From contig NC_089220.1 in the NCBI RefSeq assembly GCF_963924675.1, forward strand, positions 165,329,270 to 165,393,269: 64,000 nt of DNA, given 5' to 3'. Below the pieces are notes generated by a model. That model was given only the letters and a program-made list of their open reading frames with translations. It did no database searches and had not been told where the DNA came from. The DNA comes from Phocoena phocoena. Taxonomy: Eukaryota; Chordata; Mammalia; Artiodactyla; Phocoenidae. Both the position numbers and the translations under genes were made by a program. This document shows, piece by piece, positions 1 through 11,545 of the stretch; the first letter of the stretch is position 1, and every line of letters begins with the position of its first letter.

Positions 1-486
1 TCTGTTGTCAAACACCTGGAGACTCTGGCTTCCTTTTTTCCCCCCCTGCAGAGTAAGGACAGGAGAGGGTGAGAACCTTGACAGAACCCTTGAAGCTCGA
101 GGGCAAGGGGGGTTGGCCAGAAAGTCCAGTGTTTCCTGATCTCTAGGGCTCCAGACAACAGCCGGGCTTCCCAGGATTTCAGCCCTGCAAAAGGGGGCGT
201 GTCCTCACATTTGTACTTCAGATTCCCAGGTGCACCCCTGGGAAACCCTGTGGTGGGCAAAGCTGGTTTCCTTCCACTCTTTTCTCCTAGCCCCCCACCC
301 CTCACCCCTCAACAGAGCTTGCCCATCAATTCCAAAGCCTTCTTTCTAGAAGAATGAACTCCTCAGCCAGGCTGTAAAAGACATCTTCTAGAGAATCTGC
401 ATTTTAAAAGCATAAAAAACTTGAAGCTAAATGAATGGCTCTTTAATTGTGGAATTTCAAGTATCGGTGAATACATACAAAATGTA

Positions 487-487
<1 letters not shown>
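1..487. other. Intergenic sequence with no recognised feature
   Basis: Moderately GC-rich unique-looking sequence. No gene, repeat or exon of the expected upstream neighbour ARMC3 was recognised. Confidence 0.5.
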
Positions 488-529
<42 letters not shown>

Positions 530-722
530 AGTACGCGGGCCTCTCATTGCTGTGGCCTCTTCCGTTGCGGAGCACAGGCTTCGGATGGATGCGCAGGCTC
601 AGCAGCCATGGCTCACAGGCCCAGCCGCTTCGCGGCATGTGGGATCCTCCCGGACCGGGGCACGAACCCATGTCCCCTGAATTGGCAGGTGGACTCTCAA
701 CCACTGCGCCACCAGGGAGGCC
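488..722 (-). mobile_element. CHR-type tRNA-derived SINE, short form
   Basis: A poly(T) tract (about 488-527) followed by the complement of the cetacean SINE body, ending in the complement of GGCCTCCCTGGTGGCGCAGTGG. Family knowledge: these cetartiodactyl SINEs descend from a tRNA and carry RNA polymerase III boxes A and B. The long poly(A) tail suggests a fairly young copy. Its head faces the next SINE 30 bp away. Confidence 0.9.
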
Positions 723-752
723 CATCATTTTGTTTTTAAGAGATATGCGCTC

Positions 753-1092
753 GGGGCTTCCCTGGTGGCACAGTGGTTGAGAATCTGCCTGTCAATGCAG
801 GGGACATGGGTTTGAGCCCTGGTCCAGGAAGATCCCACATGCCGCGGGGCAACTAAGCCCATGTACCACAACCACTGAGCCTGCACCCTAGAGCCGACTA
901 GCCACAACTACTGAGACTGCGCACCACAACTACTGAAGCCCACTCACCTAGAGCCCATGTTCTACAACAAGAGAAGCCACCACAATGAGAAGCCCGCACA
1001 CCGCAACAAAGAGTAGACCCTGCTCACCGCAACTGGAGAAAGCCCGCGTGCAGCAAGGAAGACCCAACACAGCCAAAAATCAATAAATACAT
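753..1092 (+). mobile_element. CHR-type SINE, long form
   Basis: The tRNA-related head is followed by the long body rich in CACAACTACTGAGCC repeats and a CAGCCAAAAATCAATAAATA tail. The target-site duplication GATATGCGCTC is exact at 742-752 and 1102-1112, and flanking T/A-rich bases also agree, so the duplication may be about 20 bp. Confidence 0.92.
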
Positions 1093-1112
1093 TTTTTAAG
1101 TGATATGCGCTC

Positions 1113-4020
1113 ATTCTAGACAGTATGGAAACTATTGCAAAGAAGAAAGCATTTTTTTAAATCAACCAGAGTATTTGTGCTTTGATATATTTCTTTCCAG
1201 TCTATGCAGATTTTGTTCCTACTCCCCCAACACAGAACACACTTATTTAGGAAGGATATTGGGGAGCAGGGCAGGGACAAGAGAGATCCTCCCAGCAGCA
1301 GGCAGTGTGGCATCCAGAAGTCCCACTAGGATCTGCAGCTCCCTGCCCTGGATGCAGCCGCTGTCCCTCCCCCTGTTCAAGGGAGCGCTGAGCAGGAAGA
1401 AGCAAAGTGGGGAGAAAAGAACTTGAAAGTGTTACATTTCCTAAGTCCTCTTCCTGTGCTTTGAGTCACTGGCCCCTTCTCAAAGGCCTTGGCTTTATGG
1501 AATAGCAGCCACAACCTGTGACAAGCTGGGTGATAAATAGGATATTGATGGGCAATTACCTGACACCAAATAGCTCTATAAATCAATGTGCTAGAAGCTG
1601 GTACCCCAGTCAAGGGCAGCTCTCAGAAAAGGAGGGCCCCGCAGCCCTGTGAGGTGAGGCTGGGGAGCAGAGGTGGCCTTCTGACCACCTTGCAGAGGAT
1701 GGGAGATTTGCTTGGTGGGGAGCAGACGGCCCCATCCCTGGATGCTGCAGTGTCAGTGTGTGGGGAGTCAAGGGCAGGGTCCAGCCCAAACGGGGCTGCA
1801 CTCCTGCCTTGGTGCCTTCCTGCAATTACCAGCTCCATCATACCTCCTGACCTCCTCCAGGATGGGGAGCTTTAAAAATAATTACTGTTTTAGGATTCTG
1901 AGAGCAATACCTTCTCATTGTAGAGAACTTTTAAAATGTGGACAAATATATAAAGAAGCAACTGTCAGCCACAGTCCCACAACCAGAGGTAACTAATCAC
2001 TCTTAGCAGGTTGTCCCCTTATAGGCTTTTTAAAAAATGATGTACCTGTCATCCTGGATGCTAAGAAGAGGTACATTTTCATCCTCTTCCCCCCCAACCC
2101 CCGCCAAGGATACCCACTCAAGGACAAAGCCTGTCCCCCGACCTGGAGCCAATGCAGCTTTCCCTTGCTCCAAAGGCAGGGAGCTCAATTTCAGGCAGCC
2201 ACTTTCTTGCTAAAAGAGGGCCCAGAAGCTTCTAGCTTCTACCGTGATGCCTAAGAGGCTAAATCCTCCCTATTCAGTCTTATTCAGGTACGACAGGATG
2301 TGTCATCCCAGCCACAGAATATCCCCCCGACAGGAAATATATCTTCCCACAAACAAAAACCAAACAGCTTGGAAATCTGGTCTTAAAGATATACATTTTA
2401 GAAGCTCCAAGCAGAACTGTTTACAGAAGAGAATGTTGCCAGAGAAAACCTAGACAGACCTGTCTCCAGTGAACCTCCTTCCAGGTACGAAAAGAAGACA
2501 GAACAAAGGCCTGATTCCCTCGCTCCCGTGGGAACCATATTTAGAAATAATAAATGAAGTAAGATTGTATGATTTAATAAAGTCCCCTAGTACAGTTATT
2601 TTGCAGATAATCACTGAAGGTTTTTAAAAATTCCTTTACAACAATATTTTAAACACATGAAAAGCAGGAAATGCCCCAGACAAACATTCCTTGAGAAGCC
2701 CACATCTTCCAGCCAGTCTATGTTAGACCAATACAGAGCACAGATATTTTGACTTGCTGTGGGGCAAGAGCTCATTTCTCATAAGGTTCCCTCCCAATTA
2801 CAGCCGAGATGGAATTTACCCCTTGCGTTGATAGTCACGCATGTCTTAATGAAAAACACACCTTCTTGGGCCCTCTAACAAAATCAGTCCCTCAGCAGGA
2901 GAGTGAGAGCTTGTCTCCAATCCTGCATGGAAATGCACATTTGCATGCTAATTACCCAAAAAGCTCCTCCAATTCACTGAGGTGTTATAGAAATGCTAGG
3001 TCAGAATTCTAGAAGTCCCCACTTTGCCGTCCACGTCCACGGAGAGGAACAGGAACTGAGGATGGTTTAGGTGGAAGCAACTGGGACACAGTTTATTTTT
3101 AGCCATTTAAAAAAATCCACATTAGCTGAATTAATCATGTCCAGATTAAGCAGAGAACCCTCTCTTGGAGTTACTCTGATTGTGGATCAGAGCAATCAGC
3201 TTATTTTTCTCCCATCATTTACAGCTTAAGGAGGCCCTTTCACTCTGAGCCCGAATACAAGAAAATACAATTGTCAAAACTGGCAGACCGCTCCACAGAA
3301 CCACTTGATCACGGCTCCAAAAGCTCTGTTCAATGGCTAAAAATACGTTGTTTTCAAATAGGGTTATAACTGAAAAGAATTATTTTTCGAAGGAATAAAA
3401 TGAAGCTGCATCTCTGCAGCAAAGTCAATCTGTGAATACAATTTGGAAACTGCCTTCTTTCGAGGAAAAGGTGGGAGACCTACTTTTACTCACACATATA
3501 AATGAGAAGTAAAAGGCTCTTTGATCTTCTTTTCTTCATCCTCTATGTTTGCAGGTGTTGGGCAACATTTTTTCCTTTTCAGAAAGACGCTGTTTCTTTT
3601 GTTCAGCCATTTTTCTGTTTTGCTTCCAGAAGGCTTTGCAACCCTGAGAATGCCGCAGGGAAATGGACATTTTTCATAATGTTTCTTAGACTTTGACCAT
3701 TGGTGATTTGTGTTCTGACTTCTTTCCATTTGTGCCAACCTTTCTTCTGTTCTAAATGCTCTTTCACCCACTTGTGAGCCCCATGATTCGGTGCCTCTCA
3801 GAGCAGTGTTCCCATATTAAACAGAAATTCCTGGAAGGCAGAGCCAGTGTGCCTGCCTTCTCATCCTTATTGAATCCCAAACCAGCCCGACCCAAGCCCC
3901 TGGGGCCAGAGGCCTGGATGGAGGGAACAGGAAATAACAGATATCTGCTTTACTGACCCCTAAGTTCAAAATCTTTCTCACGAAATTGTCTGCATTTTCA
4001 AATCTTGAATTAAAGTAGTG
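1113..4020. other. Intergenic block, mostly unique
   Basis: No gene seen. Around 1895-2030 the sequence resembles an old dispersed mammalian repeat (AATATATAAAGAAGC... ACCAGAGGTAACTA), family not assigned. About 2930-3260 is AT-rich with several ATTA cores and could be a conserved non-coding element, which cannot be judged without alignment. Confidence 0.45.
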
Positions 4021-4247
4021 GGGCTTCCCTGGTGACGCAGTGGTTGAGAGTCCGCCTGCCGGTGCAGGGGACGCAGGTTTGTGCCCCGGTCCAGGAAGAT
4101 CCCACATGCCGCAGAGCAGCTGGGCCCGTGAGCCATGGCCGCTGAGCCTGTGCGTCCGGAGCCTATGCTCCACAACGGGAGAGGCCACAACAGTGAGAAG
4201 CCCGCGTACCACGAAAAATAATAATAATAATAAAATAAAATAAAATA
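4021..4247 (+). mobile_element. CHR-type SINE, short form
   Basis: The full head and GC-rich body run through GAGAAGCCCGCGTACCACG, then a simple tail of AAT and AAAAT units. The flanking AAAGTAGTG and AAATAGTGG are the probable target duplication. Confidence 0.9.
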
Positions 4248-7200
4248 GTGGATTAAAGTCCAAGAAAACATGTTCGCCTTTTTGAACTGTTTCATAGGCA
4301 GTTATCACTGAACTCCCAAAACCAAGGATCCTAAGTATACATGGGGATGGAGCAGTAATGAAGAGAGCAGGGTTTAGAAGCATGCAGTGTAGACAGTGTG
4401 ATATGTGTCTATACTGTGATATTCACTTAGCACTTTCTGAACACCAGTCAACATTTCACAGGGTTATTCAAACTTTTTTCCCCTCCAAAACAGTGGAATC
4501 GTGAGCAAAACAATAAATATTCTGGCAGTTATCTTTACATAGTAAACATTATGTAATGGCAGCTATTTTTCATAGAAGTGTAGGGTTTGGCCTGGTCTAG
4601 GGGGTTGATTCAGATGTAGTTTCACCCCAAGTCATATAATCCAAGATTCCAAGCCACCTGCAAATATGAGTGCTCATCAAACTGGTGATCTGAGGATTGT
4701 GTCTCATTAACCAAAGAGGAACCTATCCTTCCACTAAACCCTCGTCCCCTCCTCCATCATTTAATTTGTTTGTAAAACAACTATGGAGAACTTATTATTC
4801 GATAATTATATGAAAAATTCACCTAAAAAAAGATAATGCTGTCCTAGAAATTAGATTATTTCTTCCCACTGACAAAGATTCTTTCCTTGTCCAAACTTGA
4901 GCCTAGTCTAGTTGTAGCAAAAGTCCTAAGTAAGTTTAGCAAAAACCCCCCCACCCTTGATTCATATCCTCTCAAGTGATCCACTGACCCACTCAATCTG
5001 CTACTTAACTGTAACTCCCCAGCAGTCTTTACTGTATTGGGAGTTAAGCCCAATCCTTCTCCTCTATTGCAATAGTCCTGAATAAAGTCTTCCTTACCCC
5101 TTTAACAGCTGTCAAAATAATTTTTTCCTAGCATCTCCCAAATACTCTTAGAGCACATCTTTATGAATTATCCATTGATATTTCAGTGTTTTTACTTTTT
5201 CAGAAAGAATTTTTACATATTATCTTCCTCATTGCACATAAACCACCATTAAAGATAGAAATGACATCCATAATATGCTTAATCAAAGGGTCCCAGAGCA
5301 AATGTGTGTTTCAGATCTACAGTTACTAAATCAAAGACTGTTGCCCTAATTAAGTTCAATAAGATTATAACAAGAGTTTTAAAGTTTGAAGAATTCCTAG
5401 AGACCACCTTGTTCAAACTTCTCATTTGACAGCAGAGAATAACTGAGGACCAGGGAAGCAAAGTGATTTGCCCTAAGTTTTTAATAAGTTCCTGGCAATG
5501 TTGATTTTGAAGACAGGTCTCAGTAACGCTGTAATCATAAACAGCGTCTTCTTTTTGGTGGCCTCCACCAGAGCCTGTTCCTCTACACACGAAGCCCCCT
5601 CCCCCAGGAGTCAGCACCATTCTGGGTGCTGTGAGAGTGTCTGCTACATCCTGAGTGAGGTGGTGAGACCTGGGACCAAGTGCAAGAGTGAGGCTCTCGT
5701 CTGAGCACTGCAGGGGACTGACTGCCTCACCGATGTTATCAAAGGGCTGGCACACGCGCCTGCAAGTGCTTTCTGGTTTACCAAGCCCTGTCACCTTGGG
5801 ATTCACGGGATGCTTACAGAGACCTGGGGGGCAGGGCAGATGCTGCTCATCCCCATCCACACCTAAGAGAAGCGGGGCTCAGCGAGTTTGTCACCCGCCC
5901 TGCTTTCCATAACCACTGGGTGCCAGGAGCACAACAGCCCGTGACTCCAAATCATTTGTTCTTTCCTTTCTCCCATGTGGATACCACTCCAAGGTCTTCT
6001 AGTGCTAGAGACAGAAGATAGAGGAGGACGAGGGGTAGGGGGAAGACGAGGAAAGAAAAGGGGATCGAATCTACGGCTTTGTGTGCGCACGTAACTTTCT
6101 ACATCTCCTTACTAAGATGATTTATGAGAAACCCTCCTTATTTCATCACTGGCACAGTTGAAAGAAAATAATTTACAGTGATCCTAGTCAGGCTCACGGC
6201 ACTATGTCTACATATTTCCCCAAAGAGTTCAAATAATCCGGAAATCATGGCAGACGACTGGCCTTGAGCAGTAACCACAGTGGCTGGCCTCCTCTACTGA
6301 GCAGAGTATCATGGGGCGTGTCCTGGGGCCCAGCTCCTCTTCCTTGGTACATTCATAGAAATTCTCCCACAGTCCAGCCAAATCAGAAACTGGCTGGTGT
6401 GAGGGAACTCTCTTAAGCCAGGGAGAGCACAATTTCTCTCTGCCTGGAGTGTGTAAAACATGAACAACATAGCATACAGCAGCTCTTAAATCACTTATAT
6501 TTCCCCTTTTTATGATGCCACTGCAAATTAGCTATTCCCTGCGTTTGTAATTAGAGGCTAGAACAGATGGGGAGGCCGCAGTTCAGGGAGAAAAATCTGC
6601 AGGCGCGCAATGGCTGTGCAGGACCTCCTCCCTGCAATTCACCCAGTGCTGCCTCTGGAGAATCCCTTGCAGCCCCACCCCTCCCAGTCGGGGAGAGTCC
6701 TGCCTGCCAATGAGAGCACCTTCCCAGCTGCCCAGGGGGAGCCTCCAAAGCAGACGCTGCATTTCTCACAAAGCCCTTCCCCTCTCAACTTGATTTGGAG
6801 CAAGTCCCAAGAACTCTATCCATCACACGTAAACCCAAAACTAAGCATTTTCGAACAAGAGCTGATCATAAGTCAAGAAGCACTGGGGAAGGAAGCAAGG
6901 ATCACTGCTCTTGTCTCCAACGTCTGGCTTTGCCTGGAAAACAAATTCCAAGGAAATAATGCAAACAGCTCCTGAGTGTCTTGTGTGGCTTGGTGTCTGC
7001 CACACAAGGGCGTCCTTAATAAATACTTGTGAAAGGGTGCTTGGCTGGGGAGATAAAATATATAGGAGCTGAAAGGTCCTTTTGTTGTGCAAGGCTCTTC
7101 CTGGAGAATCCAATCAGCCCAGGGATTCCTCCCCGTCTTGGGCTGAGACCTGGGCCCCGTGACCTACCCCAGAGCTGGGAGCCAGGCAGGGGCACACTAT

Positions 7201-7913
7201 CCCGGGAAGGCTCCCACTCCCACTGCCCCCAGCTGGACTGGCCACCCTTTTTCTTTCCCAGGCTATCTCCTCTGCCCTGAGAGCTCATCCAGCTGCGACC
7301 AAGAAATTGGAAAGCCTCAGAAAATGAAAGGTAAACTTTCCAAAAGCCTCAGCCCCTTTTTCAACCCCGCAGGAAGCGGTTTACGTCTGGGATATTGGAT
7401 AGCACTTCGGGCCCAGTTAACACATCTCTCCCACCACAAATCACCCGGCCGCATTCTCAGATGACACTGGCCAAATAAACTCTGGGATCATAAGGCGCTG
7501 CTGCCTTTTGTTGAAATGTAAAACGAGGGAGGGGAAACTGGATATAGGGCATTGGCTTGAGAATCAGGAACTGATTCGAAATCCACTTGGAATCCCTTTC
7601 CTGTTCTCTCTGCCGTGAAAATGCAATTTTGGTTACACAGCATATGGGTGATACCACTCAGCCCTCCATTACAATCGGTCCTGTCCAACTTAAACCAGCC
7701 TGCAAAGAGTTGCTGACGGCCAACAGCTGAAGGGAGATGTTTCAACTGGTAGCGGTGAGCAAATGTTTGCATGCCGAAGTCTTGGATGGGTTATGGCATT
7801 TTAGGCTTGCTTCGCAAACTAAAACCCTCCATGTGTTACCATTTGGAGGAAACAGTATTATAAGGAAGGGAGTTCTAAGGAAGAATAAACTACGCTCAGG
7901 AATTGGTTTAAAC
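4248..7913. other. Intergenic block
   Basis: Mostly unique non-coding sequence with an LTR-like stretch at 4850-5140. At about 5395-5500 there is a short segment like the MIR/L2 'ACAG-GAGAA-ACTGAGG-CCAGGGAAG' motif, very diverged. The open frames in this block (for example 5279-5860, minus) match no family I recognise and span repeat-like sequence. Confidence 0.4.
4850..5140 (+). mobile_element. Probable old LTR fragment
   Basis: It contains CCTCTATTGCAATAGTCCTGAATAAAGTC followed by a T/pyrimidine-rich end with GTCAAAATAATTTTTTC. This layout resembles the R-U5 part of mammalian ERV LTRs with an AATAAA signal. The family and boundaries are not resolved. Confidence 0.4.
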
Positions 7914-8148
7914 TTTTTTTTTTCTTTTCGTTTTTTTTTTTTTTTTTTTTTTTTTTGCGGTACGCGGGCCTCTCACCGCTGCGGCCCCTCCCGCTGCGGA
8001 GCACAGGCTCCGGACACGCAGGCCCAGCGGCCATGGCTCACGGGCCCAGCCGCTCCGCGGCACGTGGGATCCTCCCGGACCGGGGCACGAACCCGCATCC
8101 CCTGCCTTGGCAGGCGGACTCTCAACCACTGCGCCACCAGGGAAGCCC
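7914..8148 (-). mobile_element. CHR-type SINE, short form
   Basis: A long poly(T), interrupted by TTTCTTTTCG, leads into GCGGTACGCGGGCCTCTCACC and ends GCCACCAGGGAAGCCC, the complement of an intact SINE. The CpGs are largely kept, which suggests a young copy. Confidence 0.92.
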
Positions 8149-8193
8149 TCTTTTCGTTTTTAAATTGAAATATAGTTCACGTATGGCTTAAAC

Positions 8194-8318
8194 TTTTTTT
8201 TTTTTTTTTTGGCCGCCCTCACGCCTTGTGGAACCTCAGTTCCCCGATCAGGGATCGAACTTGAGCCCTCAGCAGTGAAAGCACGGACCTTAACCACTGG
8301 ACTGACAGGGAATTCCCT
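8194..8318 (-). mobile_element. Short tRNA-derived cetartiodactyl SINE
   Basis: Poly(T) then GGCCGCCCTCACGCC, with box B as GGGATCGAAC, ending GACAGGGAATTCCC. It is shorter than the other copies and belongs to a related tRNA-SINE subfamily. The flanks TGGCTTAAAC and TGACTTAAAG are the likely target duplication. The 40 bp between this and the preceding SINE resemble an L1 3' end. Confidence 0.85.
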
Positions 8319-9109
8319 GACTTAAAGTTCTTAAGAGCACTCTCCACAATACCCAGAGTAGCAAGGAGAAAACAAGATTTGCCACTGTGGTTTGATATTT
8401 CTTTGAGGGTGATCCAGCATCTTTAGGATCATCTTTTGGAATCTTTCAGGCTCAAGGTGGCAAATTTCTCCCCTGCATTGCCTCCCACCCCATTTCTCCC
8501 CAAGATAACATCTGAGTGGTCACAGGTCTGCAGAGCCACTGGGTCCTCTGAGGGGACCACTGTTGGGGAGCTACTGGCATCTAGCTTTATTTTAAGGAGG
8601 GAGGGAATACTAGCACCATGGTCCCAGCTATTTGACTCTGGTCACAAATTCCACATGTTCTCTGGTTTCTCTGTTCTAACCTGTCTTCCATCAGCCCACT
8701 GACCTCTTCAGCCCCTTGCTGGGGCATGCAGTTAAGTTCCAGATTCCTGTCGAACACTTATGAAGACTGGGAGAGCCAGGAGCACCACGTGCCATGGCCA
8801 CTGGCCCAGACACCTCCCTCTGCCAAAGCTGGATGATGGCTCCCTGGTGTCCTGTATGACAGACTCCTTCATGCTATACCCAGGAAAATTGGCCACTGAG
8901 TCCTGATGTTCTCAGGTTTTCCAAAACCCACAGGATGTTCCTTGCCTTTCCAAACCCTGATACTCAAGAACAAGGAGAAAATAAGAAGCTTGACATTGAC
9001 CTCCCCATCTTACTTCCCTGACTCCCCACATTTAACCAATGGAGGGAACAGGCTTTTCTCTTACTATCATACCTGCCTGCTTCCTTACTCCAGCCTCATG
9101 ATGGGTGAG
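8319..9109. other. Intergenic, nothing recognised
   Basis: Unique-looking sequence without a convincing gene, RNA or repeat. Confidence 0.4.
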
Positions 9110-9480
9110 TGTATCAGTTAGCTACTGCTACGTAACAAACAACTGTGTGTCTTAGGGGCATCTAACTTGTGAGCATTTATTTAGCTCACATGTTTGTGGG
9201 CATGCTGGATGTTGGCTGATCTATGTGTCTCTCACTCTCCTTCTCAGACCAGAGGGCCTGCCTGAGCCATGTTCTCATGGAAATGGTCGAATCACAAGAG
9301 AGCAAGTGAAAACACCCAAGTCTTCTTAAGACCTAGGTACAGAACTTGCACCCTTTTACTTGCACCTTATTCTTTTGCCCAAGGCAAGTCATGTGGCTAA
9401 ACACAAGGTCATAGGTTTGGGAAATACACTCTGCCCCTTTGGTGGGAGAAACTGCAAAGCCACAGGGCAAAAGGAGTGAA
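9110..9480 (-). mobile_element. Ancient LTR-like repeat (MaLR-like)
   Basis: It begins TGTATCAGTTAGCTACTGCTACG, the reverse complement of the ...CAGTAGCTAACTGATACA end of a common mammalian dispersed repeat. It later shows AAATACACTCTGCCCC, typical of the same family. The 3' boundary and exact family are uncertain. Confidence 0.4.
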
Positions 9481-10299
9481 CAGAGAGAGGAGAAAAGTTC
9501 TGGGGGCAATGATAGACTCTACCACGGTGCAGTAAGGGGGAGAAACTGGCTTGCTAACAATGGAATATAATTTGGGAATTCTTTCAAAATTATTAGATCC
9601 ATTACATTCATCTGTACAATGGTGCCAAAAATACATGGTTACTTGACCTACTAGGTAGATTAATTTATCCTTGGGAAACATTTTTGCTTTTTCCTCATCT
9701 TGCTGGCAGGTTACAAGTGGGAATCTTCACCAGCCTGTCAAGGCGTACAATTGTTTATGAAAAGTGGTCCACTCCCCCAGCATTGTCCATTACAAAGAGA
9801 AGACTGCTTCTCCACAGTGGTGTCCTCCTGGCCTCTGCCTCTTGTTGCCCACCCTTAGAGGATTTCCAGCCTCCAGACTGTGAAGGAGGCTGCTCGTAAA
9901 GCTAGACTGTGCACCATTAACTTGTCCATTTAACGGACATGGAGTAATAAGTACCCACCCCTTCCTCACACAGAGATCATGTATTCTAACCTCACCTCTA
10001 TATAATAGATTACTTACAGGAGAAACACAGGTCTTTTTCTGCCTAAGCTGGGGATCCACAACATCTATGTCTTTATCAGAGACTCTGGTATGGAAAGAAA
10101 ACTGCAAATGATAATACTTAGAATAGACATCATGATCTTCTGGAATTACATATTATACCAGGATGGGTATTATCTCTGTCTCCAGAATTGCCTTATTATT
10201 TAAGATTAAACATACCAACATACAACAAATATTAAAGCCAAAATGAGCATATGATTTAATAGGGAATATACAGGGTGCCAGGAATCATTTAACATGGTG

Positions 10300-10530
10300 A
10301 TAATACTAACATTTTGAATACTTACATTCCAGATACTATTCTAGGCATTTGTATTCATTCCTCATTTAATCATCACTATAATTCTTTGAAGGTACTATTA
10401 TTATCTCCCCTGTAGAAATGAAACCTGAGGCTGGAAATTTAGGTAACCTGCCCAATTCCAGGGTCACTTGAATAGTCAATGGTGGGGCTATGATTCCAAC
10501 CTGTATATACAGAAATATGAGGTCAAAAGT
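10300..10530 (-). mobile_element. MIR SINE
   Basis: It reads ATACTATTCTAGGCATTTG, then CTCATTTAATCATCACTATA, GGTACTATTATTATCTCCCC and GGTAACCTGCCCAATTCC. This is the conserved MIR core in reverse complement. It is an old tRNA-derived repeat shared across mammals. Confidence 0.8.
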
Positions 10531-10829
10531 CACTCACTTTCCCCTCTAGGTCTTAGCTCAGCCTTGAGATATCCTACTCTGATTTTGTATAAATTCTTTA
10601 ACTGTTGCGATTTAAGTTTACTATTTTTAGTGTCCGGAAGACACAATGTCTGGAATTCATAGTCTTTCCAGGAGGCTAGAACAACATACAAAAAATATTC
10701 AGAGTGGTTCTCTTTTAGGTGGTGGGATTTCAAGGGATTTTTGTTTTTTTCTTTTCTCTGTGCTTTTCTGTATTAAGTTTTCTATATCAAATAATATTAC
10801 ATTTACATTGGGTAGAAAACTGAAATTTT

Positions 10830-11000
10830 CTTCTCACGATTTTTTTAATATAAATATAACTGGCATGGAACTTTATATTAGTTTTAGGTGTACAACATAA
10901 TGACTTGAGATATCTATATATATCAAAATGCTCACCACAATAAGTTTAGTTAACATCCATCACCTCACATAGTTACAAATTTTTTATTATTATTTAAAAT
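10830..11000 (-). mobile_element. L1 3' end fragment
   Basis: TTTTAGGTGTACAACATAATGA and AATGCTCACCACAATAAGT with GTTAACATCCATCACC are characteristic of the complement of mammalian L1 3' UTRs. The fragment is short and old. Confidence 0.7.
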
Positions 11001-11329
11001 TATTTCTAATTTTTAAATTACTTTGGAAACTAGTTATTTTTGGTAAAAATGTGTTATTTACACACATGAATGGGTTTATTACTGTTATTTTTTAATGAAC
11101 CAATAAATAATTGAATTTCTGTTGTAATTTCTAGTACAGTAAATGATGATTAATATAACCTACAGAAACAATTACTCTTTAAAATCTTCAGTAATTAGAG
11201 TGTAAAGGGGTTCTGAAGCCAAAACATTGGAGGAATGGTGATGGATACAGTACAACAGGATTTGAAGATGAAGGTTCTAAATTCAAATTCCAGTTCCATC
11301 AGTGAACTGACTTTGATTTTCAATAAGTT

Positions 11330-11545
11330 ACTTAAGGGTAGGCTCCAAAGTCAGACTGTCTGGGGTCATAATTTTGGCTCCACTGCCTGCTGGTAGTGTC
11401 ACTCTGAGTGAGTCACTTTACCTTTGTAAATAGGAATGACTAGTAATACTCCTTCATCTGGTTGCTGCAACGATTAAATGGCATTATCCTTCTTAAATGC
11501 TAACAACTGTTCCTACCACAGAGTAAGAGCAATTATTATGAGTCT
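11330..11545 (+). mobile_element. MIR SINE
   Basis: CAAAGTCAGACTGTCTGGG, then GTGAGTCACTTTACC, then CAACGATTAAATGGCATTA follow the MIR consensus order in direct orientation. Confidence 0.75.

Noticed and set aside
753..840. Possible tRNA gene from box A/B-like sequences
   Set aside because: The tRNA-like part belongs to a SINE with tail and target duplication. It lacks a cloverleaf, and the same applies to all other copies.
3817..4383. 188-codon minus-strand open frame
   Set aside because: More than a third of it is translated SINE sequence; the same [16 protein letters not shown] peptide recurs at every SINE.
5279..5860. 193-codon minus-strand open frame
   Set aside because: No family match, partly covers MIR/L2-like sequence, and has no splice or promoter support.
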